A stretch of DNA of 64,000 nucleotides. Origin: Axinella damicornis (lineage: Eukaryota > Porifera > Demospongiae > Axinellida > Axinellidae). Below are positions 34,750 to 45,919 of the stretch, piece after piece. The first letter of the stretch is position 1. Every line of letters starts with the position of its first letter. The DNA lies in NCBI GenBank assembly GCA_963931865.1, contig OZ007506.1, positions 4,708,926 to 4,772,925 of the forward strand, written 5' to 3'. Under the pieces are notes generated by a model, which saw only the letters and a list, made by a program, of their open reading frames with translations, was not told the origin of the DNA and did not search any database. Made by a program: the position numbers and the translations under genes.

Positions 34750-36200
34750 CGATGCAGAATTTGTCACTATAGCTATATACATTGATCTCAACTTAATGCA
34801 CTTCCGTTGAGATCTACAAACAGGATGCACTCATGCATTCATGCATGAAATTGGCCACATATGGTGTTGGTGGTGTTAGCTACAGTATTACAGAAGCCAC
34901 ATTTACTTGAGACATTGTGGGGCAAGCCTGACCAGTTCGTGGGCAGAATGTTGACCATTTGCATTTGCATGCACATGACTGTCATCAGAATGTGACTGAG
35001 AAAAGCACAGTCAACCTGCAGGCCACAGAATACTACAAAACTGGCACAACACAGCAACTGTGAGTCAGGCTAGCTGGAGCAGTCTAGCAGGCACGTCACA
35101 CATCAGTGGCCTATCAGCACACTGCAATGACACTTGTCCAGCACACCGTGTGCTCTACAGGACAGCTGAAATACAGGTGGCATCGACAGATGAAGTCGCT
35201 CTCTCCCCAGGCACAGTGTTGTGTGGCAGCCCCCATCGCACCGGCCAGCTGGTCCGTCAGTGGTCTCCGTCCATCCTTTCACTACATGCGCATGATTTCA
35301 CGCTAGCTCCCGGCCATAAATTACACCCGATGATGTACTGTACATACAAGCATAAGAACATACAGTTCTTTCAGCAACAATACTGTTATCAATTTTGTAC
35401 TAGTCTAGTGACTCATAGGCCTAATCAGGCTGGGCATTTTGCAATGCGTGTCACTCAAATAAAATATTTCATTCATTCATACCGTTCACCCCAAATATAT
35501 TGTTGGCTCCACTTTTGTGGCTGAGGATGTGTGGAGTCAGGTAGCTATGCAATCCCACGTGCTCATGTATGTGTTCTGATCTCTCCACTGAGCCAATTAC
35601 ATTACTCGGACTATCTTTTCCCCTACTAATGAGTCACCCACAGATTATATTACCGCTAATATATTCGCTATAATCCATAATTATGGTTCACTAACTCCAC
35701 AATGGGAAGAATATTATACAAAAGACATGAAGCCATTGTAGGTGCATGTGTGCGTGAACAGGACGTGGTAGTGTGTGTCATCTTACTTCTGCACTTTATG
35801 TTCGTGCACATCTGTGCATGTACGTGACTACAATGGTAACATGTAATATGCATACCGCAAGCAGGATTTAGCAATTGGCGATCATGCTGTATAGTCTATC
35901 AGCAGAATTGAGCTAGACCAATAAGTTTCTCTCTATGGCAAAATCTTGGATCATGTGAAGATACTAGTATTGTGCTCTACGTTTTGTGAAGCATAATTAT
36001 GTTTGTGTTGCCAAGGATGCACTGGCAGTGCTCTGCTTTAAGCAGTCTGCTGCTCAGCTGGATGTTCAATAACATGCAGACCCATATATGGAATAGGCAT
36101 CCACAGTCTATTGAGCTAGATGCTCAGGAAGTTGGGGGCGCCCCCAACTTCCTGAGCAAGAGCAAATTGGTCAAGTTCAATGGACTAAGGCATTCAGCAT
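34750..36200. repeat. Upstream flank of copy D
   Basis: Gene-free copy of 21990-23720, lacking the palindromic insertion at 23071. A TATATAGCTATAG sequence (34770-34782, minus strand) is the copy C/F TATA box split by GCT. The 154-codon + frame at 35060-35524 has no motif and is not supported. Confidence 0.65.
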
Positions 36201-36410
36201 GTATTTAATATATGTGACAGGATTTGCAAAAAGGGACCTTTTTGCCAATTTTATGAAAATTGAGTTAGGCAGCCTAACAAGTACCCCTACTGATGCTCTT
36301 TATTGTTACAAAAAACTAAATCATTGTGAACATTGGGTGATGAGAAACAAGCTTCACAAAACAGTACATACACAATCCAATCCAATAGAGTGTACAAAGT
36401 AAGCACAACA

Positions 36411-36790
36411 ATTAAGTGTTTACTTTCTTTGCACACGAGCACTTGTTGTGACCTGGACAGTGGCATACAGAATACAATCGCTGGCGTTTGCCTGATGTTG
36501 TTGCAGTAGACTGAGGCTCAGACTGCAGCTCAGAGGTTGCTGGCAGCACAGTAGATAAGTTTTGCTGAGTGGACTTCGGAAGGCTTGGTTTAGGACAAGT
36601 GCTGTCAGCAGCCTCCTCTGTAGCCTACAGAACTCTCTAATATGTTCATATAAGTACCACTGTCTGTCACGAGACAGGCCTCTCAGTGGAATTTCTTCTG
36701 GTAGTTGCGTAGTGCTGGATTAGCAACAGCTAAAAAGTCCTCTGCTTCTTCCACCATCTCTCTACAGAGGTGCACCAACGAGGTACTAGG
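36411..36790 (-). pseudogene. C-terminal fragment of a transposase-like protein
   Basis: The minus strand gives LVHLCREMVEEAEDFLAVANPALR, a frame break, then EEIPLRGLSRDRQWYLYEHIREFC. After a further break a Ser/Thr-rich stretch leads to RQRLYSVCHCPGHNKCSCAKK and a stop. The last part resembles the CxCxGHxKxxC zinc knuckle found at the end of many transposases. It lies just inside the left inverted repeat of the 3.9-kb element. The superfamily cannot be named from this. Confidence 0.45.
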
Positions 36791-36937
36791 TACGATCATA
36801 GATAATAGAATACTCACGTATGGATTGGAAACGTACATCCCGTGACGTCGAAATTGCGGAAGATGCTATTTGCGGGTGTGCGGACTAATATACAGAGTTT
36901 TACTATTAATACGGGCGGGCACATGTCAAGCGTTAAG

Positions 36938-37562
36938 GTTACGGGTACCCGTTGACCGGAAGTAAAATCTAATTAGCGTGTATACAGGCAGCTGCACGTT
37001 AACGCTGAGGCCGTTGAGCGCGAAGTTAACTTATCCACGCATGCGACAAAGTTTGTCTCCAAAAAGGTAATTCAGGTGGAAGTAGGCATTTAAATCGATG
37101 CTAATAACATATATCTAGTGACAGAGCTAGTTTTGGGAGACAGAGTAGACTGTTTCTCGCTGCTAGAGAGGCAAGTCGTCGCCTCAACCGTTGTTGAGCG
37201 CCATTTTCCCAGTGTACTTTGATCCGTAGCCGGAGATGCTCGGCGAATTACTTGTCCATTTACAGCTCTGTCACTAGACATTCATGTCTTCTAGCTGCGT
37301 CCTGAAGCTGAAGGTGCAGTTCTGCACACAACGAGAATGGTTTGTCGCATGCGTTCAGAATTTATACAAGTATGTGGGAGGGGCCAAAGTGTCAAGGTAG
37401 CCACGCCTCTGCAGGAAGTTCGTCTTTCAAGCAGTAGGCGGGTCTGAATAGGTTCGAGTCCAGCACCGACTTTGTTCCTAGGCGGCGTAAGAATTGGCAT
37501 GGGTGCATGAATGTAGTTGCTGTTATTGCACAGTATACGTGGGTACCCGTAACCTTAACAAT
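36938..37562. mobile_element. Nested MITE with GTTAAGGTTACGGGTACCC ends
   Basis: A 19-bp sequence GTTAAGGTTACGGGTACCC near 36938 is repeated in inverse (GGGTACCCGTAACCTTAAC) at 37543-37561. No target duplication was found. It lies inside the 3.9-kb element. Confidence 0.55.
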
Positions 37563-37915
37563 GGCGGCGTTCAATCGTTTACAGATGCTACGGCGGACGG
37601 CGAAGAGTGTTGGGAAACGTTATGTGACCTTGATGAAGCCGACGTTGATTCTGTCGTGGAGGACATAGGAGTCCACTGTCTTGTGAACGGTGAAACAGCT
37701 GGTTACAAGGACCAGTGCACTGGAGGCAGCGGTGCTACTGAAGAGGCAGATGGAAAACGCAGAAGGCTAACAGGGAAGACAGTTTTACAATGTATACTGA
37801 AACAATTGTGCCCGAAAGGCCAAGATTTGACTGTTAATAGCCTGGATGCATACACAACCAAGTGGATGGATAGATACAAATTAGCCGAGGAGGGTTGTAT
37901 CACTTCACTGATGAA
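37562..37915 (+). CDS. Hypothetical exon ending at a splice donor
   Basis: The frame in use is open from before the MITE edge and codes an acidic stretch (DADVDSVVEDIGV-type), then GKRRRLTGKTVLQCILKQLCPKG and DAYTTKWMDRYKLAEEG. It ends at GATGAA|GTAAGT, a good donor. A second frame starts ATGGCGGCG at 37562 but stops early. It is unrecognised, and may be a transposase exon or a captured host exon. Confidence 0.3.
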
Positions 37916-38128
37916 GTAAGTTGCCATTATGTAGAGTATTTGTACCTTGTTATGTCTGCACATCAAACTAGATTCTTATACCGTGTACGGTTCCCTATTA
38001 TGGCCAGGCTCCTATTATGACCACTTATGTGTATTCGCGATTCCTGACTACTGGTAGATTCATGTAATCTTGCACATGCGCAGTATAAGGAAACATAGGG
38101 CTCAAAAAAACTTGGTGTCAGCATTTTT

Positions 38129-38623
38129 GGTGGTTACTAAAATACGGAACGGGACGGAACGGAATGGAACGGTTCCACCTACTAAAATACGGAACGCTCG
38201 GAACGGAACATCAGGCACAGCGCAATGCATTATGCGCTCACGTTCATGCATGGTGAGGAAAAGATTAGGCACTACATTTACAATTTTTGGAGAGCTTCCC
38301 AGATCCAGAGAGAGTGATCCATGAGCCTCCGCTAGTCTAACAAGCTAGCCCTTCGCTTTGAGTCCAGGGCGCGATCGCCAGTATGGCACTATGTGCGCGC
38401 GGAGAAGCCTCCGCAGAGACCCAAGGTTGGCCAAGTATACCTCTTCTCTTCTCAACAGAATATGACAAGCAAGTCTTACCATGATTTCAAGCGTCCTCTA
38501 AGTCTTTGCCTGCGCTGCGTAAATTATGCTTGCTTGGCTATCGTTCCGTTCCGTGCGTTCCGTATTTTAGTAGGCGGAACCGTTCCATTCCATTCCGTTC
38601 CGTTCCGGATTTTAGTAACCACC
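38129..38623. mobile_element. 495-bp MITE with 8-bp target duplication
   Basis: Inverted ends of about 80 bp start GGTGGTTACTAAAATACGG and contain GGAACGGAAC repeats. Exact repeats GCATTTTT flank it (38121-38128 and 38624-38631). The 8-bp length suggests hAT-type mobilisation. The host sequence on either side reads continuously across it. The centre shares gtctaacaagctagccc with the element at 1251-1492. Confidence 0.88.
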
Positions 38624-38739
38624 GCATTTTTGGACTTGGAGAAATATCGCCCTGAATTGGTAATTGACTTGTCTCACCTTGCGATGTTCAGGCGACATTG
38701 AGTTGGGACAGGTACCATCTGTCTAGTATGGAATGTAGG

Positions 38740-38935
38740 GTAAACGTTGGCTGGCACACGTGCTGTAACAATCTCCTTTGACCGCCATATATGCATAGCG
38801 ATCGACTGAGTGTGGTTGCCACGTGGCATGTGCGTTAATTGGAATGAGTTGCAATACATAGCTTGTGCTACCAGCAAGTTGCAACCGGTTGCAATGGCTA
38901 CTACCAGGACTGGTTGCCCCTCGTAGAAGAAGCTA
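38740..38935. repeat. Diverged single copy of the 59-62 kb array unit
   Basis: Matches the end of the array unit: gccacgtggcatgtgcgttaatt, ttgcaaccggttgcaa and gttgcccctcg. It lies inside the 3.9-kb element, so the array unit is dispersed as well as tandem. Confidence 0.75.
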
Positions 38936-38939
38936 GTGA

Positions 38940-39900
38940 AAATTTGGCCATAATAGGGGACCATATGCTATCTCACTGTGCATTCCAAGTTCGATCCATG
39001 TTTGTGAATGTGTTTGCTCTGCAGGTATATAAACCCATGGAGTTTCAGTGGAGGCTGCATGCTTCACCTTTTCATGTGCTAAGTTGTCATAGTGTTGACA
39101 TTTAACCCAATAGGCACACCCCCCTACATGAATGTACATTTGCTTGTGGGATGTCGTTGATTTTTTGCTTCTGCAACCTTTTTCTTTCGTAGTTTTTCGC
39201 CTTATTAGTGAGTTGACATTGACCTCTTCGGCGCACTCTTGCTCTTCCCTTAGGTTTCCCCATCACTGAGGACTGTGAAGCCAAGTTGACAGAGAAGAAC
39301 ATCATTGGATTCGTGTTTAGCATGTTAAAGAAAACCTTGCAGAAACTAACAGTATAGTCAACCAATATTTACAGTTGCGCAAATCCTTATAGACAAATGA
39401 GTGCTTAGCACTTTGCAGGTAAGGATGAGTTGCTCAGTCTACATGCATGGGGAATGAACTCCCACAACCATGACCTACCTGGAACATGAAAGTGTGGAAT
39501 TTATTCAGTGAATGTACTTCCTACTTTTATGTCTGCACAGATCCTTGTAGCTATTAGTAAGGTAAACCTTATACGGCAGCAAATAATGCTGCTGGTTGCA
39601 TGGTTACGGGAATGAACTCCCACAAGTTGCGAGTGAACATGAAGCTGCAGCGTGCAGGTAATTAGCAACACTGACAATGTGTGAAACCGTGTGTGAAATT
39701 TTTTTGGGCTGTTGCTGGGCAAACATCACGTGATCCGCAAATAGCATGAATACGTGACGCGTATATGCCGTTTCCAATCCATATGTGAGTATTCTATTAT
39801 CTATGGTACGATCGACTGCACTGCACGCCACGTGTATCCTCGCGCGGTTCAAAGGTCACGTATGCGGTCCAGAAAGCGGCGCGTGAGCCTGCCTTAGCCA
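38940..39900. other. Right part of the 3.9-kb element, no gene recognised
   Basis: It contains a Lys/Arg-rich minus-strand frame (39102-39365) with no known motif, and a partial direct repeat around GGAATGAACTCCCACAA (39451 and 39609). Nothing else is supported. Confidence 0.45.
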
Positions 39901-40373
39901 TATCAAATTACATAATCATCAATGAATCCACTCAAGCGGTAAATTACCTATGGCTTTGTGCACTTAGTGAAACCATAGTAGTGAAACCATAGAAGGTCCA
40001 GCAAGTGATCCATAGACCCGAGACCACAGGTTTTAGTAACTGCATTCTATTCAAAATAATAGAAGTGACTTCTTTAAACTTGATTTTCTCAGAACAACAA
40101 ATCTGTCAAATAGGTCCCTTATTGCAAGTCCTGTCACATATTGACAATGTGGTAAGAGTGCATGCCACAACGAACATCACACCATACAGCAGCCATACAA
40201 TCAAAACAGTAGTACAAGTGGCCACAACACACAGTCATATGTAAGCTGAACCTGACAAGAAGGTTACAAGAGCCTCCCATATAATCATGTTATGGGTCAA
40301 TTGATGGCTACAGTGTTTAACCTTCCTGGTGGGGAAGTTAGTAATATGGTGAGAAAACCCGAATGCGACTGCT

Positions 40374-42836
40374 TCACGAAACTGGCTTGATTTTATAGTT
40401 CTGTTGGATTCTCCTCCTAGCTAATCATCTGTCTTTCACGCCTTGATGACCAGATCTTTGGACAAACAAAAATACTTTGGAATTAACAGGTAAGGGATGA
40501 CACTGAAAATGTAGGTATGTTAATGATAGCAAATGTTAGGAACCAGGTACCCACGCAGACCACTGTTGAAAACACAAACATGAAGATTCACTGACTTGCT
40601 TACTGTCCCTGAAACACTCCAAGTGGACCTTCCTTGTGAGGAAGATTGCAACAAATGTTACAGCTACAATCGTGCTTCCATTCACTCCAAAGATTATACT
40701 GAAGCCCAAATATCATAGCTTCCTCCACAGGCTGTTGTGACATGTGGAAACACATTCGATTGTTCACTTAATGGTACGGGGATTGCTGTAGGAACGGGAT
40801 CCAGTACAGACCACAGTATCAGTACGACAATAGTAACGGACACAGGGATAAAAGTTATGATGATCATAACTTGATCTGACCAAACCTTTCCAGGTTTCGC
40901 AAAAACAAAGAAAAAGAGTCGATAGATTCCAAGCAGTCTCATAAACAAGGTCAAGTAAATCCTGTTGCAGTAAACCATACCATATTAGGTCAGGATCTAA
41001 GTTCCCTTAAACTTCCAAACAAAGTCCCTATGTACAGCATGTATACTAGCAGCCTGTTAATATGAGGGCACTCAGATATGAACTGGTGGCTTTAATCGAT
41101 GGCTTATTCCAGTAGTAGATAAAGAGCACCAGGACAACTGTAGTGAAGAGAAGTAGAGCCGCTGTAATGACAAGTGTTACAATAGGGAAAGCTTATGAGA
41201 TCGGAAGCACAACATCTTTGAAGTTATCCATTGGAATACTTCCTAGAGACAACTCATGCACTGTCACATTTCCTGTGAGTGGATTGTAGTGGCCGGCATA
41301 AACCCCTCTGACATGACGAATATCCACTTCAGTCACCACCTCCCTATCCCCATTGAAAGCAATCCTCCCAAGGGCACCAGAAAAATTTACACTTCTCAGG
41401 TTTCTTTCTACTATTGCGGACAAACTGTCATTTTCAAGATCATTTTCCGACAGTGAATTATTCACAGCCGGTGCAAATGCCCAGATAGAGTCATGAATTG
41501 AGTTAGCATGTTGGTTCTGCAATGTTCCAAGACGATGTTGCAGTTCCATGAAATATTCGCTGTAGGTTTGTCCTGAAACCAAGGTTGTAGCTATTAGGGT
41601 TGGGTTCAAACCTGTACTGCAGCAGAAATGCGCCATCCAGTGCCCTTAGAATTTCTTCACTAGTACATTTCTCTAGTACATCCACTTCAGTCACCACCTC
41701 CCTATCCCCATTGAAAGCAATCCTCCCAACGGCACCAGAAAAATTTACATTTCTCAGATTTCTTTCTACTACTGTGGAAGCACTTCCATTTTCAAGATTG
41801 TTTTCCAACAGTGAATAGCTAATTCACAGCCAGTGCAAATGCCCAGATAGAATCATGAATTGAGTTAGCATGTTGGTTCTGAAATGTTCCAAGATCATGT
41901 TGCAGTTCCATGAGATATTCACTGTAGGTTTGTCCTGAAACCAAGGTTGTAGCTATTAGGGTTGGGTTCAAACCTGTACTGCAGCAGAAATGCGCCATCC
42001 AGTGCCCTTAGAATTTCTTCACTAGTACATTTCTCTGTACCATTCATCAGGTCTTCCAGGCTAAGATCATGAAATATCCACACAAATCCAAGCCAGTGAT
42101 GAAGGTTCGTCTGTAGCATGTACGACTCACACAGTAGCGACGCAAGCTTCAGATACTGTTACGGAGGCACTATTCTTGCTCTCTTTCGTAAGAGACTCTG
42201 AATGGGAGAGATAGGAAAAGCTGGGAAGACGTCTCCCAAGAATACAAGCTCAAACTCAGCTCTTTTCCCAACTTTTGTTACAAAGTCAATTGCAGCAGTC
42301 GTGTATGGTATCAAGGTGGTGTCTTGAACCACACCAATTCTCCTCCACTGGAATGTGGCCATTAAGGCCAGAACAGCAGGTAGACTGCAGAAGATCGAGA
42401 GTCGTGGATACTCTTCTTTTCTAGAGAACACTGGAGAGGTTGCACCTGCTGAAATCTGAAGGAGGTCTTCCTGCAAGTGGGGAATGGCCTGGGTGACTGT
42501 GGAACAGACCAACCCCACCACCCCTACTATGTTCAAATCTACTTGTCAAGTTCACTGGTGCTTCTGTTACCAGGCTCTGATTATAATTTTCTGCATTTGC
42601 GGGGGCTAGCTCCAGCCTATAGCCAGGAAGGATGTCATTTCTAATGTTTATCTTCTCCACTGCCATTTTTGCTGCTGACCTCTCCTCTGTGGTAGGTAGG
42701 GTGGCCTGGGGGACATCCCCACTGGTTCTGGCAGGGGTACCAGAGTCAGTAGACTGAGGGTTAGGATCTCAGCTGGTGCACTAGAATAACAAACACCTAG
42801 CAGGACCATTCCTATCCAACACACTTGAATAGCCAT
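40374..42836 (-). pseudogene. GABA-B-like receptor, type II, copy E (degenerate)
   Basis: From ATG 42834-42836 (MAIQVCWIGMVLLGV) to a stop near 40374, the whole receptor can be traced but is broken by many small indels, losing frames about every 200-400 bp. A stretch of the flytrap domain is present twice. TM regions such as NKPSIKATSSYLS-like and FVFAKPGKVWSDQV are recognisable. It cannot make a receptor. Confidence 0.9.
41331..42035 (-). repeat. Internal tandem duplication inside copy E
   Basis: About 350 bp of the flytrap-domain sequence occur twice in a row (about 41331-41680 and 41681-42035). Both begin at TCCACTTCAGTCACCACC and end at the codons for LDGAFLLQYRFEPNPN. The two copies differ by point changes and carry the same 'agctatta' insertion, so that insertion predates the duplication. 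Confidence 0.85.
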
Positions 42837-42879
42837 AGTCGACACGCATAGCTACACATATACAGTGAGCACATACTAG

Positions 42880-43020
42880 CTAAGTTCAGCTGCTTGATTA
42901 GATCAATCGTTAGGTTTGGCAGATTTTCGGGCCAGCCTCTGGGCATGCATACAGCATCTAAAGCTGGCTGGCATTTATTGCATCCCTAAGTGACTGGGAA
43001 GGAGAGTTACTTGGCCAAGA
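42880..43020. repeat. Extra partial copy of the recombinase-element end
   Basis: Bases 42880-43015 (cagctgcttgattagatcaat..., aaagctggctggcatttattgca) repeat 43085-43210, the left end of the recombinase element that follows. It is a local duplication or the stub of a second element. Confidence 0.75.
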
Positions 43021-43352
43021 GTATGTCCCCCTAATTAACTCCGTTTAACTGGTCTTACTTTGGTGAGCACATACCAGTTGAGTTCAGCTGCTTGATTAGA
43101 TCAATCATTAGGTTTGGAAGATTTTTGGGCCAGCCTCTAGGCTTGCATACAGTGTCTAAAGCTGGCTGACATTTATTGCATTCCTGAGTGACTGGGAAGG
43201 AGAGTTACTCCTTCGAGAGGCCCAAAGGAGGTGATTCGTGAACCTCCTACACCCAGTCACGAAGTGAGTTAAGGAGACTGGCCCAGTAATGCTGGTTACA
43301 TAATGGCTGGCTAGGAATGATATAGCTAATGGCTATATGCAGCTAATGACAG

Positions 43353-44316
43353 TTACACAGTGACAGAGCATACAAGTAGATTATTATGAATGGCCGAGTA
43401 CAAAGGCATGAACGGCATGTTGTGTTCGACCATGGCATGCTGACAGTCTAATCTGGTGTAGGAATGGTAGCTAGCTATAGCAGGAGAGGTGGCTGGAGAG
43501 CTCAGAATTGCTGTAAAGGAGGCCAGACTGGCTCTGGAATTTTGAAATAGGCCTGAAAAGCATCCCTTTTCCACCTGCCCAAAGCTTTAATGATGGTGTC
43601 TTCGACGCCTTTTTCAGCGGCTGTAGTGACAGCACCAATACGAAAGCTGTGGCTGGCATAGAGGGAGGAGTCATATCCCAAAGCTGATAACGCTGACCAA
43701 ACACGTGTGGTGAAAGACTCCTTGGTGTTAGTGGCACTGAGCCCCGGAGTTGAAACAATGGGCCCGCAGAGGAACCCCGAATGGCTAGAAACGTTGCCAC
43801 TGGGCACAGGTCATCCCCGGTCTTGCCAAGGAATTATCAGATACCCTTTCTGCCTTGATCTGTTTCAGAGACCTTGAGATACACCTGGACAAGTGTTGGA
43901 TTATCTCGGTCATCAATTGCAATATCAGATGGTGTCAAGTGGGTGGAAGGATCAAACGCTTCCTCCGAGGGAACTGTAATTTCTCCCAGACGGAAGAATC
44001 CCAAAAAGGCCATAGTGCAAGCTGCCCATAGCATGATGGTATTGGGGTCATCCCGGGTAGGTGACCATAGGGATTTAAGTTGGCGTAAGATCAGAGGGGA
44101 TATGGGGAGTCTCGTCCGTTCAACTACTGCTGATGACTTTGCCCACGCCCAGGCTACTCCATTCGAAACCATGCACTTTAAGTTTTGGCATAGCAGAGTG
44201 AGCTGGCAGCCTATTGCAATCTGCTCGTGGCGGAGAGCAGATAGGTAGCTAGACTTTTATTGTAGCAGGTGCTAAGCCTTGTTTCGCAAGGTAAGCCACA
44301 TAGTAGTACAGATTCA
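43353..44316 (-). pseudogene. Tyrosine recombinase, Crypton/DIRS-like, copy 2 (dead, truncated)
   Basis: This has the FFRLGEIT, SHSFRIGA, GRWKRD and QAYFKIP boxes of the catalytic domain, and part of the core-binding domain. It keeps the shared TGA-TAA after RKGI. The N-terminal start and most of the neighbouring membrane-protein frame are deleted: sequence jumps near 44316 from the recombinase into the end of that frame. Confidence 0.8.
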
Positions 44317-44505
44317 GACAAGGGGGTCCCTGTCAGAGATCTCAAGGCAGCATGCTTCATCCCTCTGCTTGCCATACTACTGTATGAGGACACCCACCTG
44401 GCGTTTCAGCTTCTCAGTTCACCCATGGTGCAAACATGCAACTACGTCACAGCTTGAGAAAGGCCAGTTTGCAACAGTTTACAAATGTTGTAAATGCAAG
44501 TGTAC
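44317..44505 (+). pseudogene. Tail of the small membrane-protein frame plus half palindrome
   Basis: 44326-44395 match the last codons (FPVRDLKAACF...ACHTTV) of the frame at 58350-58640. They are followed at 44450-44505 by one arm of the CAGCTTGAGAAAGG palindrome. Both are truncated by deletions. Confidence 0.7.
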
Positions 44506-45919
44506 AACTTCAAACATACTTATATAGTCAGCTTGACATGACTTCCAACCTGCACACCCTCCCATCAACGATCTTTCACTATAGTGACAAGCCACAGCTC
44601 TCGGCCAATCCTGTTGTGACTATGCCGTTTGCACGGACAGTTCGGGTACACTCACCCGTGCACCTCCCCATGTCCCACCCTTTCTGCTCATGCAGAACCT
44701 ATCTCCCTAGGGCATTGCCGGAAGTGACACCACAAGATTAAAGTATCATGCCATCTGTAGACAGCTTTATCAGGTAGAGTGCTCAAGTCTCATCATCACA
44801 AACCAGATCTCAAACTTGATGCAAATATAGTGACCCAGGTTTAGCAGGTTCTATGTCCCTCTCGGAGTCTTAACTCCGTTGTCCTGAGAGAGCAGAACTG
44901 TTAGAACAGTTCTGGATGGTCCTATACTTGGCATTTCCACAAACTTTGAGCTGATTTTTTGGGGAGAATTCATGCCTTATGTTACGGTAACTCTGGGGCC
45001 CATGCAAGTTGAAAATATTAACCCCTTACAGATCCTGAGATGTTTCCCCTTTTGTTCAATTTTATCAAAAATCTGTCCTGCACTTGTATGCGTTCTCAAC
45101 TGGTTTTCTGGTAATTTGAGCACTCTCTTTGTTTGCTGGAAGTGGTGAGGTGAGGTATGTGTCAAGCACAAGTTACTGTATCAACATGATATACAGAAAT
45201 TTCACATGACAAATTTGGTCATGGTAAGATGCAATAGTATCATGCTCTAACTGATTCAGAAGCTCATGTTTGTTTATTGCCAAGCAAGCACTATAGGCAG
45301 TGCTATACTTCCGCTGCGCAGCTTGCGCTAACAGATGTTCAATAATAGAAGGGCTGAGAACCAGAGTGGCCTAACCAACAAGCATTGAACTAGCCCCCCA
45401 AACTTGAGAACTAGCCCCCCAAACTTGAGAATGTTGGTTAAAATGTGTTACAATTTAATTTGAGTACCAGCTTGTGCTGTTCATGTGTAAATACACACCA
45501 CATCGTCAGCCACAGTACATGTAGTATGTTGTGGTACAAGTGCCCAAGTGCCACAACACTGTCTGTTGAACAGACCTAACAGCAACCATACAAATCAAAT
45601 CAATAATGATACCACATAAAGACACACAATGAAAATAGCAGTAATTAGATTTGATTTCTACAAGGGGCTGTACCTTATTATGATCTATAGTCCAATACAA
45701 CAGTGCATACTATATACATACAACCATGCATACATCCTCACTTGCCGACACACAGTCAAATGTAAGCTGAAGCTGACAAGAAGGTTACAAGAGTTTCGCA
45801 TGTAGTTGTGATCAATTGATGGCAGCTGTGTTTAACCTTCCTGGTGGGGAAGATAGTGATGGTGACAGACAACAGTGCATAATTTGACTGCTTCTTTGCA
45901 CTGCACGTGTACAAACAGT

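Larger units (their letters stand above)
36205..40142. mobile_element. 3.9-kb inverted-repeat DNA transposon, composite
   Basis: The left end ATGTGACAGGATTTGCAAAAAGGGACC is mirrored at the right end (GGTCCCTTATTGCAAGTCCTGTCACAT, 40113-40139). The unit flank that should run from about 36200 to 40143 is split by it. TTTAA on the left and TTGA on the right may be a decayed TTAA duplication. Internal inverted repeats at 36788-36835 and 39770-39815, 36938 and 37562, and 38129 and 38623 show repeated nesting. Confidence 0.7.

Noticed and set aside
35060..35524. 154-codon plus-strand open frame upstream of copy D
   Set aside because: The equivalent in the copy C flank (22260-22832) is broken differently; no motif; likely chance.
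37435..37475. GGTTCGAGTCC, a perfect tRNA B-box word
   Set aside because: No acceptor or anticodon stem can be formed around it, so I do not call a tRNA.
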